Origin: Georhizobium profundi | Lineage (GTDB): Bacteria; Pseudomonadota; Alphaproteobacteria; Rhizobiales; Rhizobiaceae | Assembly: GCF_003952725.1 (NCBI RefSeq) | Contig: NZ_CP032509.1 | Coordinates: 2,876,001-2,940,000, forward strand | Direction of reading: 5' to 3' | Length of the DNA stretch: 64,000 nt | Part shown: piece after piece, positions 26,969 to 36,100 of the stretch | How positions within the stretch are numbered: the first letter of the stretch is position 1 | How the letters are laid out: each line of letters starts with the position of its first letter | The notes under the pieces: model-generated | The model's input: only the letters and a program-made list of their open reading frames with translations | What the model was told of the DNA's origin: nothing | Databases searched by the model: none | Position numbers and translations under genes: made by a program

Positions 26969-27212
26969 CTCTCGTGGCGCCCCGTCCAAGACAATGGTGA
27001 AAAAGACCTATCCGCACCGCGTCAGGATCGAGGCGGAGGTTCTTCGTTGCAGCGCAAGCCTGGGCGAAACCGATTTTGCCACGCTCTATCGCTTCAAAGC
27101 CGCGGTGTTCATTGATGGCGTCGAGTATCTCGATTTCAGGTTCGGTGACCGCGAGGAGGCGCTCCGCTTTGCCGAGAGAACGATTGGCACCTACCTGGAA
27201 CCCGATCAATGA
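26961..27212 (+). CDS. Small hypothetical phage protein
   Basis: An 83-residue protein (MSSSRGAPSKTMVKKTYPHR). It overlaps the previous gene by 8 bases and may be part of the same small operon leading to the YedK-like gene. It has a short alternating strand pattern (YRFKAAVFIDGVEYLDFRFGD) and no recognised domain. Confidence 0.5.
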   Translation: MSSSRGAPSKTMVKKTYPHRVRIEAEVLRCSASLGETDFATLYRFKAAVFIDGVEYLDFRFGDREEALRFAERTIGTYLEPDQ

Positions 27213-27323
27213 TGCGAACGCGTGAGGCGGTTAGACCTGACCGCCGGCGCGGCGTTCTGAGGTCCCGAGCTGTTCGAGGCTTCCATATCGACGGTGAGCT
27301 GGCATCGTGGCATCCTCGCCTCT

Positions 27324-27983
27324 ATGTGCAATCTTTATTCCCTCACCAAGGGCCAGGCGGCAATCATCGAGCTTGCCCGGGCCATGCGCGACCACACAGG
27401 CAACCTCCCGCCCCTGCCCGGCATCTTCCCGGACTATCCGGCGCCGATCGTCCGCAATGGAGCCGATGAAGTGCGAGAGCTCGTCATGGCGCGATGGGGC
27501 ATGCCGTCGCCGCAGTTCGTGCTGAAGGGCAAGAAGGTCGACAGCGGCGTCACGAATATACGCAACGTGAAGAGCCCCCACTGGCGCCGCTGGCTCGGCC
27601 CTGCAAACCGTTGCCTTGTGCCGTTCACCAGCTTCTCCGAATACGACACGATCGATGGTAAGAAAGTGCCTGTCTGGTTTGCGGCCGACGAGAGCCGACC
27701 GCTCATGATGTTCGCAGGAATCTGGACGAATTGGACGAGCACGAGGAAGGTCAAGGAGGGCGAGATCAACTCTGATCTGTATGGCTTCCTCACCTGCGAG
27801 CCGAACGCCGTCGTTGGCGCCGTGCATCCGAAAGCCATGCCGGTCATTCTCACGACTGCAGAAGAAGCGGATGTCTGGTTGCGCGCGGAGTGGTCAGAGG
27901 CGGTCGCACTCCAACGCCCCCTGCCCGACGATGCTCTAAAGATCGTGGCTCGCGGTGAGCGCAAAGATGGCTTGGACGGCTGA
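27324..27983 (+). CDS. SOS response-associated peptidase, YedK/HMCES family
   Basis: A 219-residue protein of the SRAP family, which forms a covalent link through its second residue to abasic sites in single-stranded DNA and so shields them. It starts [11 protein letters not shown], giving the required Cys2 after Met removal. It also has the conserved [27 protein letters not shown] (catalytic-site Glu region) and MPVILT blocks. The ATG at 27324 is fixed by the catalytic Cys2. In a phage this may protect replicating DNA. Confidence 0.92.
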   Translation: MCNLYSLTKGQAAIIELARAMRDHTGNLPPLPGIFPDYPAPIVRNGADEVRELVMARWGMPSPQFVLKGKKVDSGVTNIRNVKSPHWRRWLGPANRCLVPFTSFSEYDTIDGKKVPVWFAADESRPLMMFAGIWTNWTSTRKVKEGEINSDLYGFLTCEPNAVVGAVHPKAMPVILTTAEEADVWLRAEWSEAVALQRPLPDDALKIVARGERKDGLDG

Positions 27984-28066
27984 CAACCCGTTAAAATCAG
28001 GAGTTTTCCAGCAACGCTCTGTCAGCACCTGTGTGAGACATACGGTTCTCAATACACAGGAAGTGC

Positions 28067-28210
28067 ATGCAAGTGTTGAACCGCCGACGGCGACACAGAT
28101 CTAGGCTAAGTGCGGAGGAGCGCCTTTACAGTTTCACCGATCTGATACTGCTGATTGCTGCAGTCATGCTGCTTGGAAGCTGCTGTTGTTCGGTGTTCGG
28201 CTTCTTCTAG
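28067..28210 (+). CDS. 47-residue membrane peptide
   Basis: A short frame reading MQVLNRRRRHRSRLSAEERL, then a hydrophobic segment LILLIAAVMLLG, then a cysteine cluster SCCCSVFGFF at the end. A GGAAG ribosome site precedes the ATG. A basic N-terminus with one membrane segment is typical of small phage membrane proteins or toxins. The stop overlaps the end of the convergent next gene by four bases. Confidence 0.45.
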   Translation: MQVLNRRRRHRSRLSAEERLYSFTDLILLIAAVMLLGSCCCSVFGFF

Positions 28211-28467
28211 CCCTCTGCACCGGCCGACACGGCTTGTCGCAGGCGGCTGAGATCCTCAAGCGCGCGGAACCTTACGGTTTCGACGTCGCCCGAACGTTCT
28301 ATCGTTGCCCGTTCGAATTCCTGGAATGACCTCCCGAACTCGGCAGCGCTTTGCGCGGCTGTCGGATGCTTCAAGAGATCGAAGATCAACCGGTGAACTC
28401 TTACCCCGCGCTCAGCATCAGGATTTTCCACCGTCATCAGGTAGTCGGAAACATCATTGAAATTCAT
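28207..28467 (-). CDS. Hypothetical protein
   Basis: An 86-residue, mainly helical protein (MNFNDVSDYLMTVENPDAER). No ribosome site of good strength is visible and no family is recognised. It lies between small accessory genes at the left end of the prophage. Confidence 0.45.
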   Translation of the reverse strand: MNFNDVSDYLMTVENPDAERGVRVHRLIFDLLKHPTAAQSAAEFGRSFQEFERATIERSGDVETVRFRALEDLSRLRQAVSAGAEG

Positions 28468-28537
28468 TGTCGCAGTGCGCCACCGGTCTACGCGTCCCCC
28501 GGTGCGCAGTGCAGACGATTTTCAATGTAAATGCAAG

Positions 28538-28723
28538 TTAAGCTCCAGCTTTCCTCGATGTTTCCTGAATCGTTGGCGCCTCTGTCGAGGCATGTGACCT
28601 GGCTTCCTCCTCAGCCATCGCCACTACGTAAGCCAGATAGTCCAGCCCTTCTCGCTTTGCCATCAACTTAAGTTCGGCCAACATAGAAGCCATGTACTCT
28701 CGCGTCACATTGGACGTCTGCAT
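28538..28723 (-). CDS. Small hypothetical protein
   Basis: A 61-residue protein (MQTSNVTREYMASMLAELK) containing LMAKREGLDYLAYVVAMAEEEA. Small proteins with this pattern are common in rhizobial genomes, but their function is unknown. I chose the ATG at 28723 because GGAG precedes it by six bases; an upstream ATG at 28735 has no site. Confidence 0.5.
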   Translation of the reverse strand: MQTSNVTREYMASMLAELKLMAKREGLDYLAYVVAMAEEEARSHASTEAPTIQETSRKAGA

Positions 28724-29042
28724 GGGTTGCTCCATCTCGAAAACATCCGAGATTTGCGAATATTTTGCTTGCTTGCAAGCCTGTCTTGCACATCGGCCGA
28801 TGCAATCTGTTGAAACGCACTTTAGCTCTGTAGATTACCCCTACTTTTTAATTGCTTTGACTAGTAGTGCGACATGAGACCCGCGTTGAGCGCGGGTTGG
28901 AGTTAGCGCTGCCGGACTGCCTGTCATATCGTCCGACCATCTTTCGGCTGATTCGAGGCTTGCTCTCACATCATTCGCAATGCCTCAATCCAGCCGGCAA
29001 TTCACACGGCCGACTGCGGTTGGAGAGAGTGCAGAAAGCAAC
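28724..29042. other. AT-richer intergenic stretch
   Basis: About 320 bases, noticeably more AT-rich than the neighbourhood around 28740-28870. A 7-base hairpin (ACCCGCG/CGCGGGT, 28879-28897) without a T run is present. No gene is supported. Confidence 0.4.
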
Positions 29043-29429
29043 ATGATTGAAGCGCTGATGATCACCATGCTGATGACCTTGCCCGACTGCACCGGGCCGA
29101 ACCGGGCCGAGCGCGGGCTGACTTGTCTTGTCGACGGCGACACCGGATGGGAAAGTGGTCGCAATTGGAGGTACGAGGGAATTGATGCACCGGAGATTAG
29201 CCGGCCGGAATGCGAGCGGGAGAAGGTGCTGGGCCACATGGCCACCGATCGGCTGCGGGAGTTGATGGCCGGCGGCTACGAGATCGAGTGGCTGGATCGA
29301 TCCGGGCGCTATGGGCGCGAGCTTGCCACGATCCGCTTGGCTGACGGGCGAGATGCTGGCGAAGTACTGATCGCTGATGGCCTTGCGCAACGCTGGCCCA
29401 ATGAGGGCAATATCTGGTGCGGCCGGTAG
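29043..29429 (+). CDS. Thermonuclease-like (SNase) protein
   Basis: A 128-residue protein of the staphylococcal nuclease fold. VDGDTGW supplies the metal-binding Asp, WRYEGIDAPEIS the catalytic Arg and nearby acidic residues, and RSGRYGRELATIRL the second Arg; VLIADGLAQRW is the usual closing motif. The first 15 residues are hydrophobic and could act as a weak signal sequence. Likely role is non-specific nucleic acid cleavage, either periplasmic or after lysis. The ATG at 29043 is preceded by GGAGAGAG at a long distance. Confidence 0.8.
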   Translation: MIEALMITMLMTLPDCTGPNRAERGLTCLVDGDTGWESGRNWRYEGIDAPEISRPECEREKVLGHMATDRLRELMAGGYEIEWLDRSGRYGRELATIRLADGRDAGEVLIADGLAQRWPNEGNIWCGR

Positions 29430-29489
29430 AAATGAGAAATCCTAAGCCGCCAATGAAGGCGACTTGGGACGTTCGAAAGTGAAAGCAGA

Positions 29490-29732
29490 ATGTTTTTTAC
29501 GCGTATCGGGATACTCGTCGCTCACGCCCTCTTCTGGCTGAGTTCACTGAGATTGGCTGCAGCGGTAGCGATCGCCTTCTTTTCTCCTGACCTGGAGACA
29601 GGCCGAGCGTTCGCTGAACGGTACCTCGCTACAGCCTCCACCGGCGAAGCAATTGACCAGACGTTGATGTATATTGCGATAGCTATCGCTTTGGGTGCGC
29701 TGTGCGAATTGAGTAAACGATCGCGCGTCTGA
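29490..29732 (+). CDS. Small two-pass membrane protein
   Basis: An 80-residue protein with an N-terminal hydrophobic segment (IGILVAHALFWLSSLRLAAA) and a second one near the C-terminus (LMYIAIAIALGALCEL). Function unknown. It lies beside the lysis cassette but on the opposite strand, so a lysis role is only a possibility. Confidence 0.5.
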   Translation: MFFTRIGILVAHALFWLSSLRLAAAVAIAFFSPDLETGRAFAERYLATASTGEAIDQTLMYIAIAIALGALCELSKRSRV

Positions 29733-29790
29733 TGCCTTGGGCTTGAATATTCCAATGGATCTGTAGGCGCTCAGTCGACCGGCTCCATGA

Positions 29791-30096
29791 TCAATCCAGC
29801 CGATCGTTCACATGATCGACCTTCTCGATCAGACGATCGAGCTGTCGCTCCATCCGGCGGGATCGTGCCGCCGCATCCTTCAGAAGCTCCAGCTCAGGCT
29901 CTCCGAGATGCACCTTCGTTGAGACCAGAAGCGGATGGTCTGGTAGATCCCGAACGTCATAAGCAGGAGGTGGTGGCGCGTGCCCACGCTTGGTGATCAC
30001 CAGTCCGATCAGCGTAAGAAGCGGCACGACTAGCGCACTGCCCAACGCTGTGACCGCGGCCGGATTGTTCAGCAGTTCGATCAGCCAGCGCGGCAT
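29791..30096 (-). CDS. Small membrane-anchored protein at end of lysis cassette
   Basis: A 101-residue protein. Residues about 12-35 (AAVTALGSALVVPLLTLIGLVI) form one membrane segment, and the rest is polar and helical (SRRMERQLDRLIEKVDHVND), suggesting a coiled coil. This layout, last in the cassette after an endolysin gene, resembles spanin or holin-accessory proteins. It overlaps the upstream membrane protein gene by 16 bases. Confidence 0.6.
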   Translation of the reverse strand: MPRWLIELLNNPAAVTALGSALVVPLLTLIGLVITKRGHAPPPPAYDVRDLPDHPLLVSTKVHLGEPELELLKDAAARSRRMERQLDRLIEKVDHVNDRLD

Positions 30097-30551
30097 CCCT
30101 CGTTCCTTTTTCGTGCGATGTCGATCGTGGAGCGAATGATCGCCATGGCCTCGAAGATGGTCCAAAGCAGGTAGCCGCTTGCGATGATGGTGAGGCCGAG
30201 CTGCCAGAAGAAAAAGCAGTGCAGGCCCTGATAGGCGAACGCGAGCACGCCGGTGGACCAGCGAAGCCGAGGCGATCGCTTCCAGCGGCCGTTGATGACG
30301 GTGCCGGCGATGCGCGCGACCCCGATGCCGAGCGTTAGCAGTCCCCAGGCAAGCGCGTGATCAACGAAGGGAAAGGTCCGGTAATAGCCGACCGCCATAC
30401 CGCCTAGGAAAAGGATCGAAAACGCGCGCGACACGATCTGCAGGCCGAGTACAATCTCGACCAGACGCCAGCCATCGCCATAGAGATACTCGATCCAGAG
30501 CCCCTCGATCGACGCTCGGATCGAATGATGCCTCACCTTCTGGCCGTCCAT
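30081..30551 (-). CDS. Multi-pass membrane protein in lysis cassette (possible holin)
   Basis: A 156-residue protein with four hydrophobic segments (around FSILFLGGMAVGYY, ALAWGLLTLGIGVARIAG, GVLAFAYQGLHCFFFW and LTIIASGYLLWTIF). Its ATG overlaps the endolysin stop. The position and coupling suggest a role in lysis such as a holin, although it is larger than classical holins and not a recognised family. Confidence 0.6.
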   Translation of the reverse strand: MDGQKVRHHSIRASIEGLWIEYLYGDGWRLVEIVLGLQIVSRAFSILFLGGMAVGYYRTFPFVDHALAWGLLTLGIGVARIAGTVINGRWKRSPRLRWSTGVLAFAYQGLHCFFFWQLGLTIIASGYLLWTIFEAMAIIRSTIDIARKRNEGCRAG

Positions 30552-31717
30552 CAGCCCGGCTCCGCGTTTTTCGGCGCTCTGTAGCTGCCGACAGCGCCGG
30601 CAACGGCCCCGATCGCTGCCGTAACGGCTGCGATAAACTCTGGCGTCGTGAACGCCGGCGGCAGCACATCGGCGGCGACGACGGCTGTCCAAAGTGCGCC
30701 AGCGATCGCTGCCCACTTTGCGGCGCCAACTGCCTTGGCAGACTGCTCGACAGGCGACGCAGGTCGAGGCACCTGGATTGCTGGCTTTGCAGTTTCGCTT
30801 CCACTGAGAATAGCAGGCGTCGGCATCGGCATGGCAGCCTCCTCTTTAACGATTATGGGTTCGGGTGAGAGCGTCGCGTCGATCGCGGCGAAGGTCTGCG
30901 GACCGGCATAGCCGTCGACGACGATGCTCGCGGCGCGCTGGAAGGACCGGAGAGCGGCATCGGTGACCGGCCCGAAGATGCCATCGACCGCGCCGGCATA
31001 ATGCCCGAGGAGCTGCAGGCGCATCTGAATCGCGCGCACCGGTGCGCCGCGCATACCCGGCGATACCATCTTGACGCCGATCGGCGGCAGCGTGTCGACG
31101 GCCGGCGCCCAGGGCGTGTCCGCGATCTTCGCCCATTTGGCATAAGCCGCAGCCATCCGGCCGTGGTAATTATGCTTGGCATAGCCGGGCCCGTTATAAC
31201 CCCGAGCCAGATCCTCCCAGCGATGATTGCGCAGGTGATCATCGAGATTAGCCCCGATCAGGAAGTCCACGATGGCTTCGAGGTGATGCTCCTCGTCTTC
31301 CATGAAAGCCCAGACCATGTCCTGCGGGCTTTCGTAGCCAACCATGGCGAAGTTTTCGCCGAGGATCTGGCCAAGACCCCAGGACGCGGCCTTGAGCGCC
31401 GCGGTCTCATCAATCGCCATGGCCTCGACCAGCCGCGGGTAGCTGTCGCTCGGATAAAGCTTCTCACCCCACCGGGCATAGGCGAGGCCAGCCTTAACCG
31501 CCTTTGAGCGCCTCGCCGGCGTCAGGTTGCGATGGAAAACATGCGGCTCGAATAGCATCTTCGGCCTGCCCTGCCGGTCGAAGCCGGAGCCGGCCGCCTC
31601 CACATCCATGAAGGCGTGCAGCTCGTCTTCGCCCACGCCGATGCGATGACCGATGCGCGGCAGGTCGATGTCATCCAGACGTCGAGCCGCGCCCCGGAAC
31701 GAATTCCAGTCGCTCAT
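30551..31717 (-). CDS. Endolysin: N-acetylmuramidase with peptidoglycan-binding domain
   Basis: A 388-residue murein hydrolase. Residues 1-195 form an N-acetylmuramidase domain (catalytic Glu in HAFMDVEAAGSGFD, then RPKMLFEPHVFHR, ASWGLGQILGENF). Residues about 215-275 form a peptidoglycan-binding domain (RAIQMRLQLLGHY, DGIFGPVTDAALRSFQ). The last 70 residues are unusual, with hydrophobic stretches WAAIAGALWTAVVAADVL and FIAAVTAAIGAVAGAVG that could insert in the membrane. It cleaves the cell wall at the end of the lytic cycle. Confidence 0.9.
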   Translation of the reverse strand: MSDWNSFRGAARRLDDIDLPRIGHRIGVGEDELHAFMDVEAAGSGFDRQGRPKMLFEPHVFHRNLTPARRSKAVKAGLAYARWGEKLYPSDSYPRLVEAMAIDETAALKAASWGLGQILGENFAMVGYESPQDMVWAFMEDEEHHLEAIVDFLIGANLDDHLRNHRWEDLARGYNGPGYAKHNYHGRMAAAYAKWAKIADTPWAPAVDTLPPIGVKMVSPGMRGAPVRAIQMRLQLLGHYAGAVDGIFGPVTDAALRSFQRAASIVVDGYAGPQTFAAIDATLSPEPIIVKEEAAMPMPTPAILSGSETAKPAIQVPRPASPVEQSAKAVGAAKWAAIAGALWTAVVAADVLPPAFTTPEFIAAVTAAIGAVAGAVGSYRAPKNAEPG

Positions 31718-31816
31718 GATGATCTCCAGAGATAGGGGATGGCCCAGCGGTGACGCGCCTGGGTTGCGCGGAATTCAGCCGGTGCTACTCTTGCGCCGGG
31801 CTTCGGGGGAATTCGG

Positions 31817-32260
31817 ATGAATGAGAACTTCGAGATTCGCGCAATCTTGACTGAGTTGGCCGATCGACTTGATCGAGCCGCGCGAGGTGATGGTCGACTT
31901 CAAACACACGTCAGCGCCGAGGATCGATCCGCACGCCACATAGCTTTCGAATGTCGACGTGCTGCTGGTCGAATGGGCAATGAGCCACTGATAAAGGAAT
32001 GGGTAGCTTTCCTACTCGGAGCATCCCGCACCTTAGCTGATGACCAGTTGAAGATTGACTTGGTCGGGTTCCAGGAGCGCCTGGCAGTCCACTGTGGCCC
32101 CTTCTCCGAAATCGATCTGGCAGCGAACCAGGATCTGTCCATCGAGACGGTGGCGCATGCGCGCTATCTGGGGGGCGAAATTGAAAATGATTTCGAGCAT
32201 TTGGATGGCAAAGTTCGGTGGGCACCGACAGCTTCGCAGAGATCTGGGGAAAGACGATGA
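31817..32260 (+). CDS. Tandem moron A, uncharacterised
   Basis: A 147-residue soluble protein (MNENFEIRAILTELADRLDR). It is clearly a paralogue of the next gene: both share EIRxILxEIADxL, the AxECRRAA segment, KEWVAFL and ASRTLxD, then QERL. It is on the plus strand against the minus-strand late operon and is preceded by CGGGGG, so it probably has its own promoter. No known domain is recognised. Confidence 0.65.
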   Translation: MNENFEIRAILTELADRLDRAARGDGRLQTHVSAEDRSARHIAFECRRAAGRMGNEPLIKEWVAFLLGASRTLADDQLKIDLVGFQERLAVHCGPFSEIDLAANQDLSIETVAHARYLGGEIENDFEHLDGKVRWAPTASQRSGERR

Positions 32261-32628
32261 ATGCGAACACCGAGATCCGCTCGATCTTGAACGAGATCGC
32301 CGATCAGCTGCATCCGGTAATGCCGGGCGATGATGCCATTGAGGCGCATCGGCGCATTCAGGAACGAACTCCCCATCGAATGGCCATCGAATGCCGCCGT
32401 GCCGCTGCCCTGCCAGGCGACCGGCCACCAAAAGAATGGGTGGCGTTCTTGATCATGGCGTCTCGCACGTTGAACGACGTCCGGTTCAATCTGCATCTGG
32501 CCGAGTATCAGGAGCGCCTCGAAGGCTTCTATGGCCCCTTCGATCCCCAGGACATGAAGCCCGATACCAACAACTTCGACCGAGGCCGGGCAGAGTTGCT
32601 GCGCCAAGTGCAAGCTCCTCAGGGCTGA
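32257..32628 (+). CDS. Tandem moron B, paralogue of moron A
   Basis: A 123-residue protein (MNANTEIRSILNEIADQLHP) whose ATG overlaps the stop of moron A (ATGA). It shares the same block order with moron A and ends in a different polar tail. The pair arose by duplication. The function is unknown; phage morons in this position are often lysogeny-expressed factors. Its 3' end overlaps the convergent gene by 10 bases. Confidence 0.65.
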   Translation: MNANTEIRSILNEIADQLHPVMPGDDAIEAHRRIQERTPHRMAIECRRAAALPGDRPPKEWVAFLIMASRTLNDVRFNLHLAEYQERLEGFYGPFDPQDMKPDTNNFDRGRAELLRQVQAPQG

Positions 32629-32852
32629 TCGGGCTCGGTTTCAGCGGCCGGATCCGCCGTCACCGGCGCCGGCTGCGTCACGGTCGCGGAGGTCGGGATC
32701 GCCCAGAGCGTCTGCCCGTCATTGAACGAAATGACATCGCCGTCGGCCATCTCGAAGTGTCGGCCCGAGCCATCCGCCCTTGCCTTCACGACGTTCGCCA
32801 GCTCGACTTCGCTGCCGTCCGTCATCTTCACGCGATAAGTCTTCGTTTCCAT
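32619..32852 (-). CDS. Small hypothetical protein after tail gene
   Basis: A 77-residue protein (METKTYRVKMTDGSEVELAN) with a beta-rich start and a proline/alanine-rich acidic C-terminus (TQPAPVTADPAAETEPDQP). It lies in the late operon between the J-like gene and the lysis genes. No family recognised. Confidence 0.55.
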   Translation of the reverse strand: METKTYRVKMTDGSEVELANVVKARADGSGRHFEMADGDVISFNDGQTLWAIPTSATVTQPAPVTADPAAETEPDQP

Positions 32853-32882
32853 GGTCTCGTCTCCAGTTGCGGACGCGTGGCG

Positions 32883-33125
32883 TCAGTGGGTGGTGGTTTC
32901 GGCCGGCGCTTCATTGCCTTGGTCGACGGCGCCGATGGCCTGCTGCGTGCGGTGCAGCTGCATCGCGGTCTCGATCAGCTTGACGTCGAGATCGTCGACG
33001 CGGCGCTTGTAGTGGTTGATCAGCGCATAGGTGGTGGCCAGCTCCTGATCCTTGGCAGCGATCACGCGCTGCAGTTCGTCGACGACGGCCGTGTCGGCAG
33101 CCGGCCGCTTTGCCTTGTCAGACAT
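32883..33125 (-). CDS. Small coiled-coil protein after tail gene
   Basis: An 80-residue, largely helical protein (MSDKAKRPAADTAVVDELQR) with a heptad-like central stretch (VIAAKDQELATTYALINHYKRRVDDL). The ATG at 33125 has AAGGA upstream. Likely a late phage protein; role unknown. Confidence 0.6.
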   Translation of the reverse strand: MSDKAKRPAADTAVVDELQRVIAAKDQELATTYALINHYKRRVDDLDVKLIETAMQLHRTQQAIGAVDQGNEAPAETTTH

Positions 33126-33173
33126 CGGAGGTCCTTTGTGTTTCGAGGGTGAATGGTTGGCGAGCGGCAAGGC

Positions 33174-36100
33174 TCATTTCTTCCAGAGCAGCAGCTTGCC
33201 CACGAGGCTCCAGCTTGCCGTCGCTGTGCCGCCCATGTTGGAGTTGAGGATTTGAAGGACGTACTGACCCGATGATCCAGGGCTCTCCCCTGTGTCCATC
33301 GCAAAATCGCGGACTATCGAGACGTTGGCGCTGTTCGGTCCCTGGTTCTGACCTTGCAGCGAATAAAGCTGGCTCACCCAAATCTCTTGCCCTGTGTCGA
33401 CACGAAAAATTCGAGCCTGGATATTCGCGCGGCTGCTTGTTGCGCCGTTTGTCGAGAGTGTGAAGGACCCATCAACCTGGACGAAGCCACCGACGAGCTT
33501 CGGCGTGTTCAATGTCGCGACAGTTGTATAGTTGCGGCTCAGACCCGAGTAAGAACCCGCATTCGATATCGCAGCCGGCTCGGTCATCGACTTGAAGCCG
33601 ATATTGCTCTCACCGACGATCAGCGAGCCGATGTTCGCGTTTGAGATATCGACATTGCCGAGAACGGCGCTGATGGCCGCCAGGCTTCCGACGCTAATCT
33701 TGGCCGCCGTGACCGACCCCGCAAGGATCTTGTCGGCCGTCACGGCATTGGCAGCGATCTTGTCGGCAGTGACGGCATTCGCCCCAATGCTCGCCGCCAG
33801 GATCGCCCCGGCAGCTACCTTGGCGGCGATGACTGAGCTCGCCGCCAGTTCATTGGCCGAGACGGCGCCAGCCGCGATCGTCGTCGTTGTCACGGCATTG
33901 GTGGCGATCTTGCCGGCAATGATCGATGCTGCGAGGATCTTGTCGGCCGTGACCGCATTGGTGACGATGCCGTTGCTGTCGACCATCGTGCCGCCGCCGG
34001 GCGTGTAAGGCGTCAGCTCGGTGACACCGGCCGGTACTTCCGAGATCATCGGCTTGTGAAGGAACATGAAGCTGTTCGTCGACGACAGCGTCCCCCATTT
34101 GCGCAGCAGCGGACGCACCGACACGGCGTTCGCCGGCGCAACGGCACGAACCCCATAGCGAGGCCAGGCATCAGGCGCGTTGCTGTCGGACGAACCTTCA
34201 GGCAGCAATCCAGTATTCGGTGCGCTCAAGGAGTTTCCCGCAGCGTCGTACCATTGCAGATAGAACTGCGCGTTGCAGCGATGAAGCGAGACGTAAGCGG
34301 ATAGCTCGTAGGTTGCTCCAGGCTTTACCGGGAACCGTTGATTGGCCGACCCCGACGTACCGTTGCCATCGTTCGGCCGGTTCGTCGTGATGTCGGCATA
34401 CCCGTCTGTCGCGGTGCCGTTCTGGAAGACCTGAAGCGTGCCGGTCGGGCGGCCCCAGTCTGCGGCGGGTGACCTTTTGGACAAACTGCTTTGAGCACCG
34501 ACGCTGCTCGCGGCATTGAGCAGCCAGTGGTCCGCACCCTGCGAGAAGTCGGTGTTGTAATAGAAGTTCCCACCGAACCCGACCGCCATCTTGGCTGCGG
34601 TGATGGCACTGGCAGCAATCTCGGTTGCCGTTACCGCTCCAGCGGCGATCGTGGCCGTCGTCACAGCGTTCGCGGCGATCTTGCCCGCGACGATCGCATT
34701 GGCGGCAATCTTGTCGGCGGTGACCGCATTGGCGGCGATCTTCGAGGCGACGACGGCGTTGGCCGCAAGCTTGTCCGCGATGATCGCACCGTCGACGATC
34801 AGGTTGCCTTCCTTGCGGCGGAAGGCGCCGATGTAGACGATGTTGGTCTGAGCCGTCGTGTCCTGTCGGAGGAAGTAGACTGCGAAAGCCGCATAAGCTG
34901 CCGTGGCAGGCGGCGTGAGCGTCGATTCGTAGCGTGTGACGCCGGCCGGCACCGACCCGCTGAATGTCGTCGAGTAGCCTGCCCCGACTTGAGCACCATA
35001 GGCGTCATACCAGTTGAACCGGATCCACGCCGTCGAGGTGCCAGCAGCCGCGCGCCACAGGTCGCAAATCTGCTGGTACTCCTTGCCGCTCTCGACAGGA
35101 AAGCGCTTGGAGATGAAGGCCGCATAGCCCGTTCCGCCGGCCGGATTGAAACGAGCGACCCACGGGTTCTTGAAGTTCGAGACGTTTGAATTCTGAGTGA
35201 AGTTGATCTCGGCGCTGAACGACCAGGACGACGTGTTTTCCAGCGAACTGTCGGGAACGAGGTTTTCCGTGTCCGACACGACGATTTCGCGGGTCGAAAC
35301 GCTGTCGGCCGCGATTTTGCCCGCCACGACAGCATTGGCAGCGATCTCATTCGCGGTCACCGCACCCGCCGCGATCGACGCAGTCGTCACGGCGTTGGCT
35401 GCGATCTTGCCCGCAATGACCGAGCCGACGGCGAGCTCGTTGGCTGTGACCGCTGCAGCCGCGATCTTCGCGGTCGTGACGGCGTTGTTCGCGAGAGCGC
35501 CATTCGTCACAGCGTTGACGGCGAGCTTCGCAGCCGTGACAGCGTCGGCGGCGAGCTTCAGCTCGGTGACGGCATTGTTCTGCAGACGGCTGGCATCGAT
35601 GGCCGATGCCGCGATCTTCGCCTGGGTGACCGCGCTGTTGGCGATCTGGGCGCTGACCAGTTCGCCGCTGATGTCGACGGCTTCAACTTCCTTCGTCCAT
35701 GCGCCGTCGGTAAAGCGGTAGAGCTGCCCATCAAGCGTCCCGACGCGGCCTTCACTGTTGCCGGTCGCGGGCAGGCTTCCGGAGAAATTCTCGACCGGGC
35801 GGAGCCCCGACGCGAACTTCGTCAGCGTGATCGCGGCGTCCTGGATCTTCGCAGCGGTCACCGCACCGTTCAGGATCTTGTTCACGCTGATCGCGTTGTC
35901 TGCGACTTTCTGCTGCGTGATGGCGAGATCCGCGATCTTCGACGCCACCACCGCATTCGAGGCGATCAGCTCCTGGATCACGGCCGCCACCTGGATCTTC
36001 GCCGAGGAAACGGCGCGATCGGCAAGCTTCAGCTCGGTGATCGTAGCATCGAGAATGTCGCTGCCGGTGAAGGCGATGTTGAGCGTGCGAACGGGCAGCC

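Noticed and set aside
28879..28897. Seven-base hairpin as a terminator
   Set aside because: No T run on either strand and no gene end close by.
33640..36050. Regular repeats that might be a CRISPR array or DNA satellite
   Set aside because: The periodicity is 30 bases and in frame with decapeptide units of the tail protein, with many synonymous changes; it is a protein repeat.
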